From an uncultured Lachnospiraceae bacterium (GTDB lineage: Bacteria; Bacillota; Clostridia; Lachnospirales; Lachnospiraceae), in contig CANBFE010000001.1 in the NCBI GenBank assembly GCA_947367855.1, positions 248,001 through 312,000 of the forward strand: DNA of 64,000 nt, read 5' to 3'. The notes beneath the pieces were generated by a model. The model saw only the letters and a list, made by a program, of their open reading frames with translations. It did no database searches and was not told where the DNA came from. A program made the translations under genes and the position numbers. The number at the start of each line of letters is the position of its first letter. Position 1 is the stretch's first letter. Shown one piece after another: positions 45,618 through 54,035 of this stretch.

Positions 45618-45701
45618 GGATTCCGGATCTCCCATTGAGGAAATGTCTATAGGACAGGCATTTCAGGAGAGTCATCGTATCATATGGAAGAAGGGCATTC
45701 C

Positions 45702-46343
45702 ATGGAAAACAGAGAGATAGAAGCAATCGTCCGTGAGGTCCTGAAAGCAGCAGAGGGCGGAAACGGGGCGGTATTCCGTCAGCCAGGGGAGACATTCCCG
45801 ACAGAACAGAAAACATCTGCCGAAGCCGGGGAGATTTCGGGGACAGCCGCCTGGACAGGGAGCAGGAAGGTAATTCCCGGGTCCGGAAAACTTGCGGCGG
45901 CAAACGGCGGTCTGGTTCCCGTGACCATGCCCCTGGCCCTTGCGGTGAAGCTCATCAAGAGCATTGAGGCAAAGGCTGCGGAATGGGGCATGCGGGTGGT
46001 TACCGCCGTCTCCGATGCGTCCGCCAGGCCAGTGGCCGTTCACTGTATGGACGGAGCCTACATAGGAAGCTTTGACGTGGCGCTGAACAAGACATATACA
46101 TCCATTGCCTTTCAGATGTCCACTGCGCAGTTGGGGACTTTAAGCCGGCCGGGGGAGAGTCTGTACGGCATACAGTTTACCAATGAGGGCAGAATCGTTA
46201 TTTTTGGAGGCGGGGAGGTGCTGAAGCGGGGTGATGCGATTGTGGGCGCCCTGGGCGTCAGCGGCGGCAGCGCCGAACAGGACACAGCGTTGGCTGCTTA
46301 CGGAAAATCAGTTTTTGAAAATTTAGAGGGACTTTCCAATTAA
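45702..46343 (+). CDS. GlcG/HbpS-like (DUF336) protein with encapsulation helix
   Basis: I prefer the ATG at 45702 (213 residues) behind GAAGGG; one at 45684 is also in frame. The N-terminal REIEAIVREVLKAAEG is an amphipathic encapsulation-type helix followed by a flexible Gly/Thr-rich linker. Residues 80-213 match the GlcG/HbpS/PduO-C fold (AVKLIKSIEAKAAEWGMRV and LGVSGGSAEQDTALAAYG). Relatives bind haem or cobalamin, but the function in microcompartments is not settled. It should be a minor cargo protein. Confidence 0.8.
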   Translation: MENREIEAIVREVLKAAEGGNGAVFRQPGETFPTEQKTSAEAGEISGTAAWTGSRKVIPGSGKLAAANGGLVPVTMPLALAVKLIKSIEAKAAEWGMRVVTAVSDASARPVAVHCMDGAYIGSFDVALNKTYTSIAFQMSTAQLGTLSRPGESLYGIQFTNEGRIVIFGGGEVLKRGDAIVGALGVSGGSAEQDTALAAYGKSVFENLEGLSN

Positions 46344-46348
46344 GAGCC

Positions 46349-46433
46349 GTCGCGCAGCGGCAAAAGCAAAGTATTGAAGGCGTGGGAGAGAACGCCGAGA
46401 ATACTTTGCCTAAAAGAGCCGTCGCGCAGCGAC
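46349..46433 (+). repeat. Two GCGCAGCG palindromes flanking a long hairpin
   Basis: GCCGTCGCGCAGCG occurs at 46347-46360 and 46419-46432. Between them, GCAAAGTATT (46366-46375) pairs with AATACTTTGC (46400-46409), and inside it GGCGT (46379-46383) pairs with ACGCC (46392-46396). The second palindrome runs directly into AGGAGG of the aldehyde dehydrogenase gene. The arrangement looks like a composite extragenic repeat and could act as an RNA-stability or translation element. Confidence 0.7.
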
Positions 46434-46452
46434 TAAAATAGGAGGTAGCAAA

Positions 46453-47841
46453 GTGCTTATAAATGAGAATCTGGTACAGGACATTGTACAGGAAGTCGTG
46501 GCGAAGATGCAGATTGCGGAATCTCCAGGCGGCAAGCACGGCATTTTTAAGGACATGAACGAAGCCATTGCGGCCGCAAAGGCATCCCAGGAGAAAGTCC
46601 GCAGAATGTCCCTTGACCAGAGAGAGCAGATCATCGGAAATATCCGCAGACGAACCCATGAAAATGCGGAACTCATTGCCAGAATGGGCGTAAACGAGAC
46701 AGGAATGGGCAATGTGGGACATAAGATATTAAAGCATCGGTTGGTGGCGGACAAAACCCCCGGCACGGAAGACTTGAAGACGACGGCGTGGTCCGGAGAC
46801 AGGGGACTGACATTGATTGAAATGGGACCCTTCGGGGTTATCGGAGCCATCACCCCCTGCACCAATCCAAGCGAGACCGTCATCTGCAATTCCATCGGCA
46901 TGATTGCCGCAGGAAATACGGTGGTGTTCAATCCCCATCCCCAGGCGGTGAGGACCACCATCTTTGCCATCAACATGATCAATGAGGCTTCCCTGGAGGC
47001 AGGAGGGCCGGACAATGTGGCCTGCACCGTGGAACAGCCCACCCTGGACACCAGTAATGTGATGATGAAGCACAAGGATATCCCGCTTCTGGTGGCCACC
47101 GGAGGGCCGGGTGTGGTGACGGCAGTGCTTTCCTCCGGCAAGAGGGGCATCGGCGCAGGGGCGGGCAATCCCCCCGCAGTGGTGGACGAGACGGCGGATG
47201 TGAGAAAGGCAGCAGCGGATATCGTCAACGGCTGTACCTTTGACAACAACCTTCCCTGCATCGCGGAGAAGGAGATCGTGGCAGTGGAATCCATTGCGGA
47301 CGAATTGATGCACTACATGATAGCCGAACAGGGCTGTTACCTGATTTCCAGGGAGGAGCAGGAAAGGCTTACGGCAACGGTGCTCACCCCCAAGGGGCTG
47401 AACCGCAACTGTGTGGGCCGGGATGCCAAAACCCTGCTTGGCATGATTGGGGTAACGGTGCCCGACAATATCCGCTGCATTGTTTTTGAAGGACCCAAGG
47501 AGCATCCTCTGATTGCCGAGGAGCTGATGATGCCTGTTTTGGGCATGGTCCGGGCGAAGGATATCGACGACGCCATAGAGCAGGCCGTGTGGCTTGAGCA
47601 TGGCAACCGTCACTCCGCCCATATTCACTCCAAGAATATAGACAATATTACAAAGTACGCGAGAGCCATTGATACGGCCATCCTGGTGAAAAACGCGCCT
47701 TCCTACGCGGCGCTTGGCTTCGGCGGAGAAGGCTACTGTACCTTTACCATTGCCAGCCGTACAGGCGAGGGCCTGACCAGTACCCGGTCCTTCACCAAGA
47801 GCAGGCGCTGCGTCATGTCCGACAGCCTCTGCATCCGGTAA
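46453..47841 (+). CDS. pduP: CoA-acylating aldehyde dehydrogenase (PduP/EutE type)
   Basis: A GTG start at 46453 follows AGGAGG. The 462-residue enzyme begins with an encapsulation helix (ENLVQDIVQEVVAKMQ) and then the aldehyde dehydrogenase fold. The catalytic Cys269 lies in DNNLPCIAEKE, and LGFGGEGYCTFTIA lies near the end as in PduP/EutE. It converts propionaldehyde (or acetaldehyde) with CoA and NAD+ to the acyl-CoA inside the shell. PduL, encoded downstream, then makes the acyl phosphate and recycles CoA. Confidence 0.9.
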   Translation: MLINENLVQDIVQEVVAKMQIAESPGGKHGIFKDMNEAIAAAKASQEKVRRMSLDQREQIIGNIRRRTHENAELIARMGVNETGMGNVGHKILKHRLVADKTPGTEDLKTTAWSGDRGLTLIEMGPFGVIGAITPCTNPSETVICNSIGMIAAGNTVVFNPHPQAVRTTIFAINMINEASLEAGGPDNVACTVEQPTLDTSNVMMKHKDIPLLVATGGPGVVTAVLSSGKRGIGAGAGNPPAVVDETADVRKAAADIVNGCTFDNNLPCIAEKEIVAVESIADELMHYMIAEQGCYLISREEQERLTATVLTPKGLNRNCVGRDAKTLLGMIGVTVPDNIRCIVFEGPKEHPLIAEELMMPVLGMVRAKDIDDAIEQAVWLEHGNRHSAHIHSKNIDNITKYARAIDTAILVKNAPSYAALGFGGEGYCTFTIASRTGEGLTSTRSFTKSRRCVMSDSLCIR

Positions 47842-47912
47842 AAGGAAATTTTCCGGCAATGCGCGGCAGCAGTGCGGAAGGCAGAAGCGATAAACAGAAA
47901 GGAGATTATAGA

Positions 47913-49124
47913 ATGGCAGATACGGCACAGATAGAAGAGATTGTGAAACAGGTGCTGGCCAGTATTTCGGGAACCGCAGCCGCGGCTTCCGCGTCAGGCA
48001 GCGGGGCGGCAGGCGCAGAGATTCCGAGGACGGCCCATGTGGCAATGCTCACCGGTCTGGAGCATTTTGACGTAAAGGAATTCCCCATGCCGGAAGTGGG
48101 AGACGATGACATTCTGGTAAAGGTGGAAGGCTGCGGCGTCTGCGGTACGGACGCCCATGAATTCAAGAGAGACCCCTTCGGCCTGATTCCCGTGGCCCTG
48201 GGACACGAGGGAACCGGCGAGATCGTGAAGATGGGGAAAAATGTAAAGAAGGACAGCGCGGGCAAGGATTTAAAGCTTGGCGACAAGGTGGTTACCTGCA
48301 TGATTTTCAAGGATAACCCGGATATCACCATGTTTGACCTGAACAAGCAGAATGTGGGCGGCGCCGATGTGTACGGCCTGCTTCCGGACGACGATATTCA
48401 CCTGAACGGATGGTTTTCCGATTATATTCTGATACGGAAAGGCTCCACCGTGTTTAACGTAAGCGATCTGGATCTGTATTCCAGAGTGCTCATTGAACCC
48501 TGCGCAGTGCTGATCCATGCTGTGGAGCGGGCCAAGAGTACGGGAATACTGCGGTTCAACAGCAGAGTGGTGGTACAGGGCTGCGGCCCCATCGGGCTGA
48601 TCTGCATTGCCATCCTGCGCACCATGGGCATCAACAGGATTGTGGCTGTGGACGGAGAACAGAAGCGTCTGGATTTCGCAAAGGAACTGGGAGCTTCCGA
48701 TTCCGTGAATTTCAAGGAACATAAGGGGATTGAGGCCCTGACAGCAGCCGTGGAGGAGAAATGCGAAGGACATCTGGCGGATTTCGCCTTCCAGTGCACA
48801 GGTTCTCCGGCAGGACATTCCAATATCTATAAGTTCATCCGCAACGGCGGCGGACTTTGCGAACTGGGATTCTTCATCAACGGCGGCGACGCCACCATCA
48901 ATCCGCACTTTGATATCTGCTCCAAGGAGATTACCACGGTGGGTTCCTGGGTTTATACCCTGCGGGATTATGCCACCACCTTTGATTTCCTCAAGAGCGC
49001 CAAGAAAATGGGCCTTCCCATGGATAAGCTGATTACCCATACTTATCCCCTGGAGGAGATCAATGAGGCGCTGAAGACCAATCTGGCTATGACAGGACTG
49101 AAGATTGCGATTATCAATAAATAA
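47913..49124 (+). CDS. Zinc-type alcohol dehydrogenase with encapsulation helix
   Basis: The start at 47913 follows AAAGGAG. The 403-residue medium-chain dehydrogenase has an N-terminal encapsulation-type helix (TAQIEEIVKQVLASIS) and an Ala/Ser/Gly linker. The catalytic zinc site is in GCGVCGTDAHEF and ALGHEGTGEI, and the nucleotide-binding loop is GCGPIGLICIAIL. The usual four-Cys structural zinc lobe appears absent. It should reduce propionaldehyde to propanol, or lactaldehyde to 1,2-propanediol, and so regenerate NAD+ inside the shell. Most Pdu systems use iron-type PduQ for this; a medium-chain enzyme takes the place here. Confidence 0.86.
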   Translation: MADTAQIEEIVKQVLASISGTAAAASASGSGAAGAEIPRTAHVAMLTGLEHFDVKEFPMPEVGDDDILVKVEGCGVCGTDAHEFKRDPFGLIPVALGHEGTGEIVKMGKNVKKDSAGKDLKLGDKVVTCMIFKDNPDITMFDLNKQNVGGADVYGLLPDDDIHLNGWFSDYILIRKGSTVFNVSDLDLYSRVLIEPCAVLIHAVERAKSTGILRFNSRVVVQGCGPIGLICIAILRTMGINRIVAVDGEQKRLDFAKELGASDSVNFKEHKGIEALTAAVEEKCEGHLADFAFQCTGSPAGHSNIYKFIRNGGGLCELGFFINGGDATINPHFDICSKEITTVGSWVYTLRDYATTFDFLKSAKKMGLPMDKLITHTYPLEEINEALKTNLAMTGLKIAIINK

Positions 49125-49183
49125 GATAAAGATGCGGGAATCAACTCTTTTCAAGGAAGACAGCTTTCCAGGAGAGAAAAAAA

Positions 49184-49297
49184 TGTTACTGTTCACGGCT
49201 TCGCCGTTCACAGCAACATGATGCACACAAAATGAACAAAGTGCGTTCATTTTGGCGCTTGCTGTCTCGGGTTTCCGTGCAAAATGCGCACGAAAAC
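49184..49297 (+). repeat. Three consecutive hairpins before a shell gene
   Basis: Hairpin one (49184-49218) has twelve pairs with a CTTCG loop. Hairpin two (49229-49253) is a perfect nine-pair stem AAAATGAAC/GTTCATTTT. Hairpin three (49271-49297) pairs GTTTCCGTGC with GCACGAAAAC except for one mismatch. They fill the 212-base gap between the alcohol dehydrogenase and the first shell gene, in which I see no other gene. They look like clustered extragenic repeats and may protect or process the mRNA. Confidence 0.7.
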
Positions 49298-49336
49298 ACC
49301 TCGCGGAGGTACCTGTAAACAGTAATAAAAAAGTCT

Positions 49337-49717
49337 ATGGAAGAAAAGAAATCAAGGGAAGAGAGTAAGTCTATGGAAGAAAAGAAGGAAGGAACAAATT
49401 CCGCGGAAGAAGCGGTGGGATTGTTGGAGGTATTCGGACTGACCTGCGCGTTCCTTGCGGCCGACGCAGGCTGTAAGGCCGCAGATGTCACACTGGAGAC
49501 TTTTGATAAAAACAAACCGGCAAATGCGGACGCGCTGCCGGTACCCTTACTGGTGACGGTGAAATTCAGGGGAAGCGTGGCGGCTGTGGAAGCGGCCATG
49601 GAAGCGGGAGAGGCGGTGGCAAAATCCCTCACCGGCGTAGTCCAGAGGCACATTATCCCCAGACCCACCGGGGACACCGGCAAAATGCTGAAAATCAGCG
49701 CATTTGACAAAAATTGA
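49337..49717 (+). CDS. Divergent single-domain BMC shell protein
   Basis: This is a 126-residue protein. After a Glu/Lys/Ser-rich extension of about 27 residues comes one BMC domain (AVGLLEVFGLTCAFLAADAG and VQRHIIPRPTGDTGKM). In the other shell proteins the pore loop reads KIGSG; here about nine residues, KNKPANADALP, are inserted instead, which would change the central pore. The first 12 residues are encoded in part by a 20-base direct repeat (49331-49350 and 49367-49386), each copy with an in-frame ATG, so 49373 is an alternative start. The protein is a likely specialised hexameric tile. Confidence 0.8.
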   Translation: MEEKKSREESKSMEEKKEGTNSAEEAVGLLEVFGLTCAFLAADAGCKAADVTLETFDKNKPANADALPVPLLVTVKFRGSVAAVEAAMEAGEAVAKSLTGVVQRHIIPRPTGDTGKMLKISAFDKN

Positions 49718-49889
49718 TAGGAAGTAAGAACGTTACGGTTTACAGGCAGTTCCGCCGGACGTTTTCGTGGGCACTCTGCATGAACAATCCCGGGACTGCA
49801 GGCGCCGGTAGGAGCGGCAGAGCCGTGGGAAGCCGTGAACGGTAACGAAAGAAATCAGAAAGAGCGTATAGGCAGGAAAGGAGAGCACT

Positions 49890-50165
49890 ATGGCACAGGA
49901 AGCATTGGGAATGGTAGAAACAAGAGGTCTTACGGCAGCCATTGAGGCAGCGGACGCAATGACCAAGTCTGCGGAGGTATCTCTGGTGGGCACCGAGAAA
50001 ATCGGTTCCGGACTGGTAACCGTAATGGTACGGGGAGATGTAGGTGCCGTAAAGGCAGCCGTGGAAAGCGGTTCCGCAGCCGCAGGCAGGCTTGGCGAAC
50101 TGGTGGCGGCCCATGTGATTCCCAGACCCCATTCCGACGTGGAGAAGATTCTCCCGAAGATCTGA
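49890..50165 (+). CDS. BMC-H shell protein (PduA/PduJ-like), first copy
   Basis: This is a canonical 91-residue hexameric shell protein. [14 protein letters not shown] and [14 protein letters not shown] are typical, and the pore loop is EKIGSGL as in PduA. AAAGGAG precedes the ATG. The sequence is nearly the same as the product of 50700-50981, which suggests recent duplication or gene conversion. It should be a main facet component. Confidence 0.93.
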   Translation: MAQEALGMVETRGLTAAIEAADAMTKSAEVSLVGTEKIGSGLVTVMVRGDVGAVKAAVESGSAAAGRLGELVAAHVIPRPHSDVEKILPKI

Positions 50166-50258
50166 CAGGACAGCGGGGAGCGGCGGGGTGACTGACCGCC
50201 TCCTGACAAACTGCTGCAGACAGGGAAGAGATTGCAATATCAGTAAAGGAGCCGGCAA

Positions 50259-50594
50259 ATGAGCAATACATCATTGGGCTTTATCGAAATTACAGGTGTG
50301 GTTGCCGCCGTGGATGCCCTGGACATCATGTGCAAGACATCCGGCGTGGAGCTGGCCACCTGGGAGAGAAAACTGGGGGGAAGGCTTGTAACCATTGTGG
50401 TAAAGGGTGACGTGGCGTCTGTCACGGAAGCCGTGGAGACCGCCGCTGCAAAGGCCATCAAAAAGCCTGTGGCAAAAGGCGTCCTGGCGAACCCCCACGA
50501 AGAGATCGTGAGACTGGTGAACTTAAGCGCAAGCCGTTTCATGAATAAAGACACACAGCCTGGCCTGGACGAAAGAACCATCCAGGAAGTGTAG
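50259..50594 (+). CDS. BMC-H shell protein with altered pore
   Basis: This is a 111-residue single-BMC protein with the family start NTSLGFIEITGVVAAVDALD. The pore loop reads RKLGGRL in place of KIGSGL, bringing an extra Arg to the pore, and a tail of about 20 residues follows the domain. AAAGGAG lies before the ATG. It sits between the two PduA-like genes and is probably a minor hexamer with different permeability. Confidence 0.88.
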   Translation: MSNTSLGFIEITGVVAAVDALDIMCKTSGVELATWERKLGGRLVTIVVKGDVASVTEAVETAAAKAIKKPVAKGVLANPHEEIVRLVNLSASRFMNKDTQPGLDERTIQEV

Positions 50595-50699
50595 AAAAGG
50601 GTAACCGGAACAGAGACAGCACCCCCTGGCCGTGCCGGGATTCCCGGCATTCCAAACGGCGGAAGAGGGTTATGGAACGATTAACAGGAGGAAAGTAAA

Positions 50700-50981
50700 A
50701 TGGCACAGGAAGCATTAGGAATGGTGGAAACAAGAGGTCTGGTTGCGGCGATCGAAGCTGCGGACGCTATGTGTAAGGCTGCGAATGTCAGCCTGGTAGG
50801 CACGGAGAAAATCGGTTCCGGACTGGTAACCGTAATGGTACGCGGCGATGTAGGCGCAGTGAAGTCCTCTGTGGAAGCCGGCGCATCCAGCGCATCCAAA
50901 CTGGGAGAACTGGTAGCTACCCATGTAATTCCCAGGCCTCACAGCGATGTTGAGATGATTCTTCCCGCAGTAAAGGCGTAG
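50700..50981 (+). CDS. BMC-H shell protein (PduA/PduJ-like), second copy
   Basis: This is a canonical 93-residue hexameric shell protein with pore EKIGSGL and [14 protein letters not shown]. It differs from the first copy at 49890 mainly in helix residues 24-30 and 57-67. AGGAGG precedes the ATG. PduA/PduJ-type pairs are common in metabolosome operons. Confidence 0.93.
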   Translation: MAQEALGMVETRGLVAAIEAADAMCKAANVSLVGTEKIGSGLVTVMVRGDVGAVKSSVEAGASSASKLGELVATHVIPRPHSDVEMILPAVKA

Positions 50982-51198
50982 TTACTGTGAAAGTCCTGCT
51001 GCTTGCCTTGCGGAAAACGCGCAGTCCGAATAAGCTCCCTTGCTTATTCGGCAAGACAGCAGTGCGCCAAACCCGCTTCCCTGGGTACAGGCGCAGGGAG
51101 AAGGACAGGGCGATAAGCGGTGCAGGGAAGGAACTTCACGGTCCGGAAGAGTAGGCTCGTTTTCCGCCCGGGTCGGGAAGCGGCAATGGAGGAAGAAC

Positions 51199-51843
51199 AT
51201 GGAACAACAGACAGTGGAAATGATTACCCGGATGGTGCTTCAGGCCATTCGCGGAACGGAGGAGAAGGCCGGCGGATTTCAGGTACCGGTAGGGGTATCC
51301 GCAAGACATATCCACCTGACACAGGAGCATGTGGAAATCCTGTTCGGAACCGGCTATCATCTGACGAAGAAAAAAGATCTCATGGGCGGTCAGTATGCCT
51401 GCAACGAGACGGTGACCATTGTGGGCCTGAAACTTCGGGCCATCGAAAACGTAAGGGTTCTGGGACCGGTGCGGAAGGCCTCCCAACTGGAGATATCCGC
51501 AACGGATGCCATGAAACTGGGCGTAGCGGCTCCCATTCGGGAATCCGGCAATGTAAAAGGCAGCGCCCCCATCGCAGTGGCAGGACCCAAGGGCGTTATC
51601 TATCTGGAGGAAGGCTGCATTGTGGCCATGCGCCATATTCATATGTCCCCGGCGGATGCAAATGCGGCGGGAGTCAGGGACGGCGATATCGTGTCCGTGA
51701 AAGTGGATAACGAGCGGGGAACCGTGTATGATCAGGTGAAAATCCGTGTAGACGAGAGCTTTACCCTGGAGATGCATATTGATACCGACGAAGCCAATGC
51801 CGGTAAGATCAAGACAGGCGACAGGGTGACGATTATCAAATAG
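51199..51843 (+). CDS. pduL: PduL-type phosphate acyltransferase
   Basis: The ATG at 51199 follows GGAGGAAG; frames opening earlier (51040) have no family match before this point. The 214-residue protein begins with an encapsulation-type helix (QQTVEMITRMVLQAIRG). The two PduL halves follow with the metal-binding histidines in VSARHIHLT and MRHIHMSPADA. It converts propionyl-CoA and phosphate to propionyl phosphate and frees CoA inside the shell; an acetate/propionate kinase would then make ATP, but none is in this window. Confidence 0.92.
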   Translation: MEQQTVEMITRMVLQAIRGTEEKAGGFQVPVGVSARHIHLTQEHVEILFGTGYHLTKKKDLMGGQYACNETVTIVGLKLRAIENVRVLGPVRKASQLEISATDAMKLGVAAPIRESGNVKGSAPIAVAGPKGVIYLEEGCIVAMRHIHMSPADANAAGVRDGDIVSVKVDNERGTVYDQVKIRVDESFTLEMHIDTDEANAGKIKTGDRVTIIK

Positions 51844-51958
51844 CTTTGCGGACGTCAGGCAAAAAGGTCCGCAGAGGAATAAGCATATCTGCAGAATCAG
51901 GCTGCAGCTGAATCGGATTGCAACGATAAAACATTGCAATAGGAGCTGTCCGCAAAGC
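51843..51958 (+). repeat. Long-range inverted repeat between pduL and the vertex gene
   Basis: GCTTTGCGGAC (51843-51853) is the exact complement of GTCCGCAAAGC (51948-51958). Inside are further short palindromes, including CTGCAG pairs and ATTGCAA/TTGCAAT near 51917-51942. The remaining gap to 52174 is G/C-rich and contains no gene I can support. It separates the shell/PduL genes from the vertex and PduS genes and may mark an mRNA processing or attenuation point. Confidence 0.6.
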
Positions 51959-52174
51959 CCTGTAAAACAGGGTAAGCGCTGAATCCGGCATATTTGCGGC
52001 GGTTCCGGGGCGGACGGCGGGCGGAAATTTGACATCATGGGCAGACAGCTTTGGACTGCCCGCCGATCTGTCTCAAAATACCGGGGGCGTGCCCGGCGCA
52101 CAGGCTTAGCCTGCGGCAGTTTCCGGGAGGCCCGGAGTTAAAGAGAGGCAGTACACTGATAGGAGATACATACC

Positions 52175-52420
52175 ATGATTGTGGGAAAAGTAGTGGGAAG
52201 CATCGTTTCCACCCGCAAATGCGAGAATCTGGTTGGAAATAAATTTATGATTATTGAACCCCTGGAAGAAATGTCCGCCGGAGGCGCCCGTTTTGTTGCC
52301 ATTGACAATATCGGCGCGGGAATCGGCGAGACGGTTCTGGTGGCTACGGGAAGCGCCGCCCGGGTTGGGATGGAAAAGGCGCCTGTGGACGCAGCCATTG
52401 TGGGAATTGTTGACGAGTGA
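52175..52420 (+). CDS. EutN/CcmL-type pentameric vertex protein
   Basis: This 81-residue protein starts MIVGKVVGSIVSTRKCENLV and contains GAGIGETVLVATGSAAR, the hallmark of the BMC-P family that caps shell vertices as pentamers. The ATG follows AGGAG. It ends with a typical VDAAIVGIVDE. One such protein is enough to close a shell. Confidence 0.92.
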   Translation: MIVGKVVGSIVSTRKCENLVGNKFMIIEPLEEMSAGGARFVAIDNIGAGIGETVLVATGSAARVGMEKAPVDAAIVGIVDE

Positions 52421-52548
52421 GGGAATAGACGGCATTCCGGTCTTTGTTATACGACAGAAAGGTAATTCCGGGCTGCCAATCGGGATGGCTGCCCGGCAGT
52501 ATCAATGGACAGAGCGGCTGCCGTAATGATCATTTTGGAGAATATGAT

Positions 52549-53892
52549 ATGGAGATGCAGGCATTGAAGCAGGTTTTGCGGGAAAGCGGCATAGTCGGCG
52601 CGGGAGGCGCAGGCTTTCCCACTTATGCGAAACTGGATGAGAGAGCGGAAGTTATATTGATGAACTGCGCAGAGTGCGAACCGCTGCTGAAGCTTCACCG
52701 GCAGCTGATGGAACAGTGCGCGGAAGAGATTTTGAGAACCTTTGACGGAATGGCCCGGGCTGTGGGAGCAGGGGAAGCCGTCATCGGCATTAAGAGAGAA
52801 TACAAGTCCGCCGTAAAGGCGATTGAACGATACATAGACAGATACCCCCATATGCGGGTGCAGCTGTTGGACAGCGCCTATCCCATGGGGGATGAAGTGG
52901 TGCTGATCTACGAAGCCACGGGAAGGGTTATCCGGCCCGGCGGGCTTCCCATAGAGGAAGGGGTAGCCGTTTTCAATGTGGAGACGGTCTATAATGTCTG
53001 CCGTGCCCTGGAAAAACAGATTCCTGTGGCAGACAAACTGGTGAGCATTGTAGGGGAAGTATCCCATCCCGTAACGGTGCGGGTGCCAATCGGCGCCTCT
53101 ATCCGGGATGTGGTGGCTCATGCAGGAGAAATCCTGGTGAAAAATCCGGCCTACCTTGTGGGCGGTCCCATGATGGGAAACCTGCAGGAGGAGACGGACG
53201 TGGTGACCAAGACCACCAATGCGGTGATTGTCCTGGACAAAAGCCACAGCCTGATTCAGCGCAAAAACAGGAACGCGGCCATTGACCTGAAACGTGCGGC
53301 CTCCGCCTGCTGCCAGTGCGAGACCTGCACCAGTCTCTGTCCCCGCCATGCCCTGGGGCACCCCATCGAACCCCATAAATTTATGCGCAGCGCGGCCAAC
53401 AAAGATTTTCAGGATACCAATGTATTTTTGAACACCTTTTTCTGCAGCTCCTGCGGTTTGTGCGAGAATTTCTCCTGTCCCCAGGGACTGGCGCCCAGAA
53501 GCCTGATCGCCGATTACAAACTGGGACTGCGCAAGGCAGGGGTAAAAGTGCCCCAGGACGTAAAGCCTGCCCCCGTGAACAAGGGCAGGGATTACCGCAA
53601 GGCTCCGGAGGAGAGACTGGAGGCACGGCTCGGACTCTCCAAATACAATGTGGACGCGCCCCTGCAGGAGGACGGTTACTGGGAAAAAGAAAACCTGATT
53701 CATAAAGTGAAACTGCTTCTAAGTCAGCATATCGGCGCCCCGGCGGTTCCTGTGGTGGAAAAGGGGGCAGAAGTCAGAAAGGGAGACTGCATTGCCCGGC
53801 CGGCGGAAGGATTGAGCGTAGGCATTCATGCCTCCGTGGACGGCATTGTACAGGAAGTGACGGAGAAATATATTACGATTGTGCGGCAGTAG
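52549..53892 (+). CDS. pduS: PduS-like flavin/iron-sulfur protein
   Basis: The start at 52549 lies eight bases after TTGGAG. The 447-residue protein has the RnfC-like N-terminal flavin/NADH-binding part (GIVGAGGAGFPTYAKL, MNCAECEPLL), an SLBB-like domain, and two cluster motifs: CCQCETCTSLCPRHALG and CSSCGLCENFSCPQG. The C-terminal barrel-sandwich segment is VGIHASVDGIVQEVT. In B12-dependent Pdu systems PduS reduces cobalamin. Here the dehydratase is a glycyl radical enzyme, so PduS more likely moves electrons from NADH across the shell with the PduT-like protein encoded next. Confidence 0.88.
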   Translation: MEMQALKQVLRESGIVGAGGAGFPTYAKLDERAEVILMNCAECEPLLKLHRQLMEQCAEEILRTFDGMARAVGAGEAVIGIKREYKSAVKAIERYIDRYPHMRVQLLDSAYPMGDEVVLIYEATGRVIRPGGLPIEEGVAVFNVETVYNVCRALEKQIPVADKLVSIVGEVSHPVTVRVPIGASIRDVVAHAGEILVKNPAYLVGGPMMGNLQEETDVVTKTTNAVIVLDKSHSLIQRKNRNAAIDLKRAASACCQCETCTSLCPRHALGHPIEPHKFMRSAANKDFQDTNVFLNTFFCSSCGLCENFSCPQGLAPRSLIADYKLGLRKAGVKVPQDVKPAPVNKGRDYRKAPEERLEARLGLSKYNVDAPLQEDGYWEKENLIHKVKLLLSQHIGAPAVPVVEKGAEVRKGDCIARPAEGLSVGIHASVDGIVQEVTEKYITIVRQ

Positions 53893-54035
53893 ACGGACGC
53901 TTTTTTGAATTCTTTCTGTATATACGTTTAAGTAAGGAAACGCATGCAGGGCCGTAACACCTGCGGAACTGGAATAACAGCATAGTTATAGGTACGGAAG
54001 GGAATTTATGCGGAACTGGAATAGGAGGTACACCC

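Noticed and set aside
47842..54035. Cobalamin riboswitch or B12 enzyme genes in the BMC operon
   Set aside because: The gaps contain hairpins but no recognisable B12-box, and no dehydratase subunits, reactivase or adenosyltransferase are encoded.
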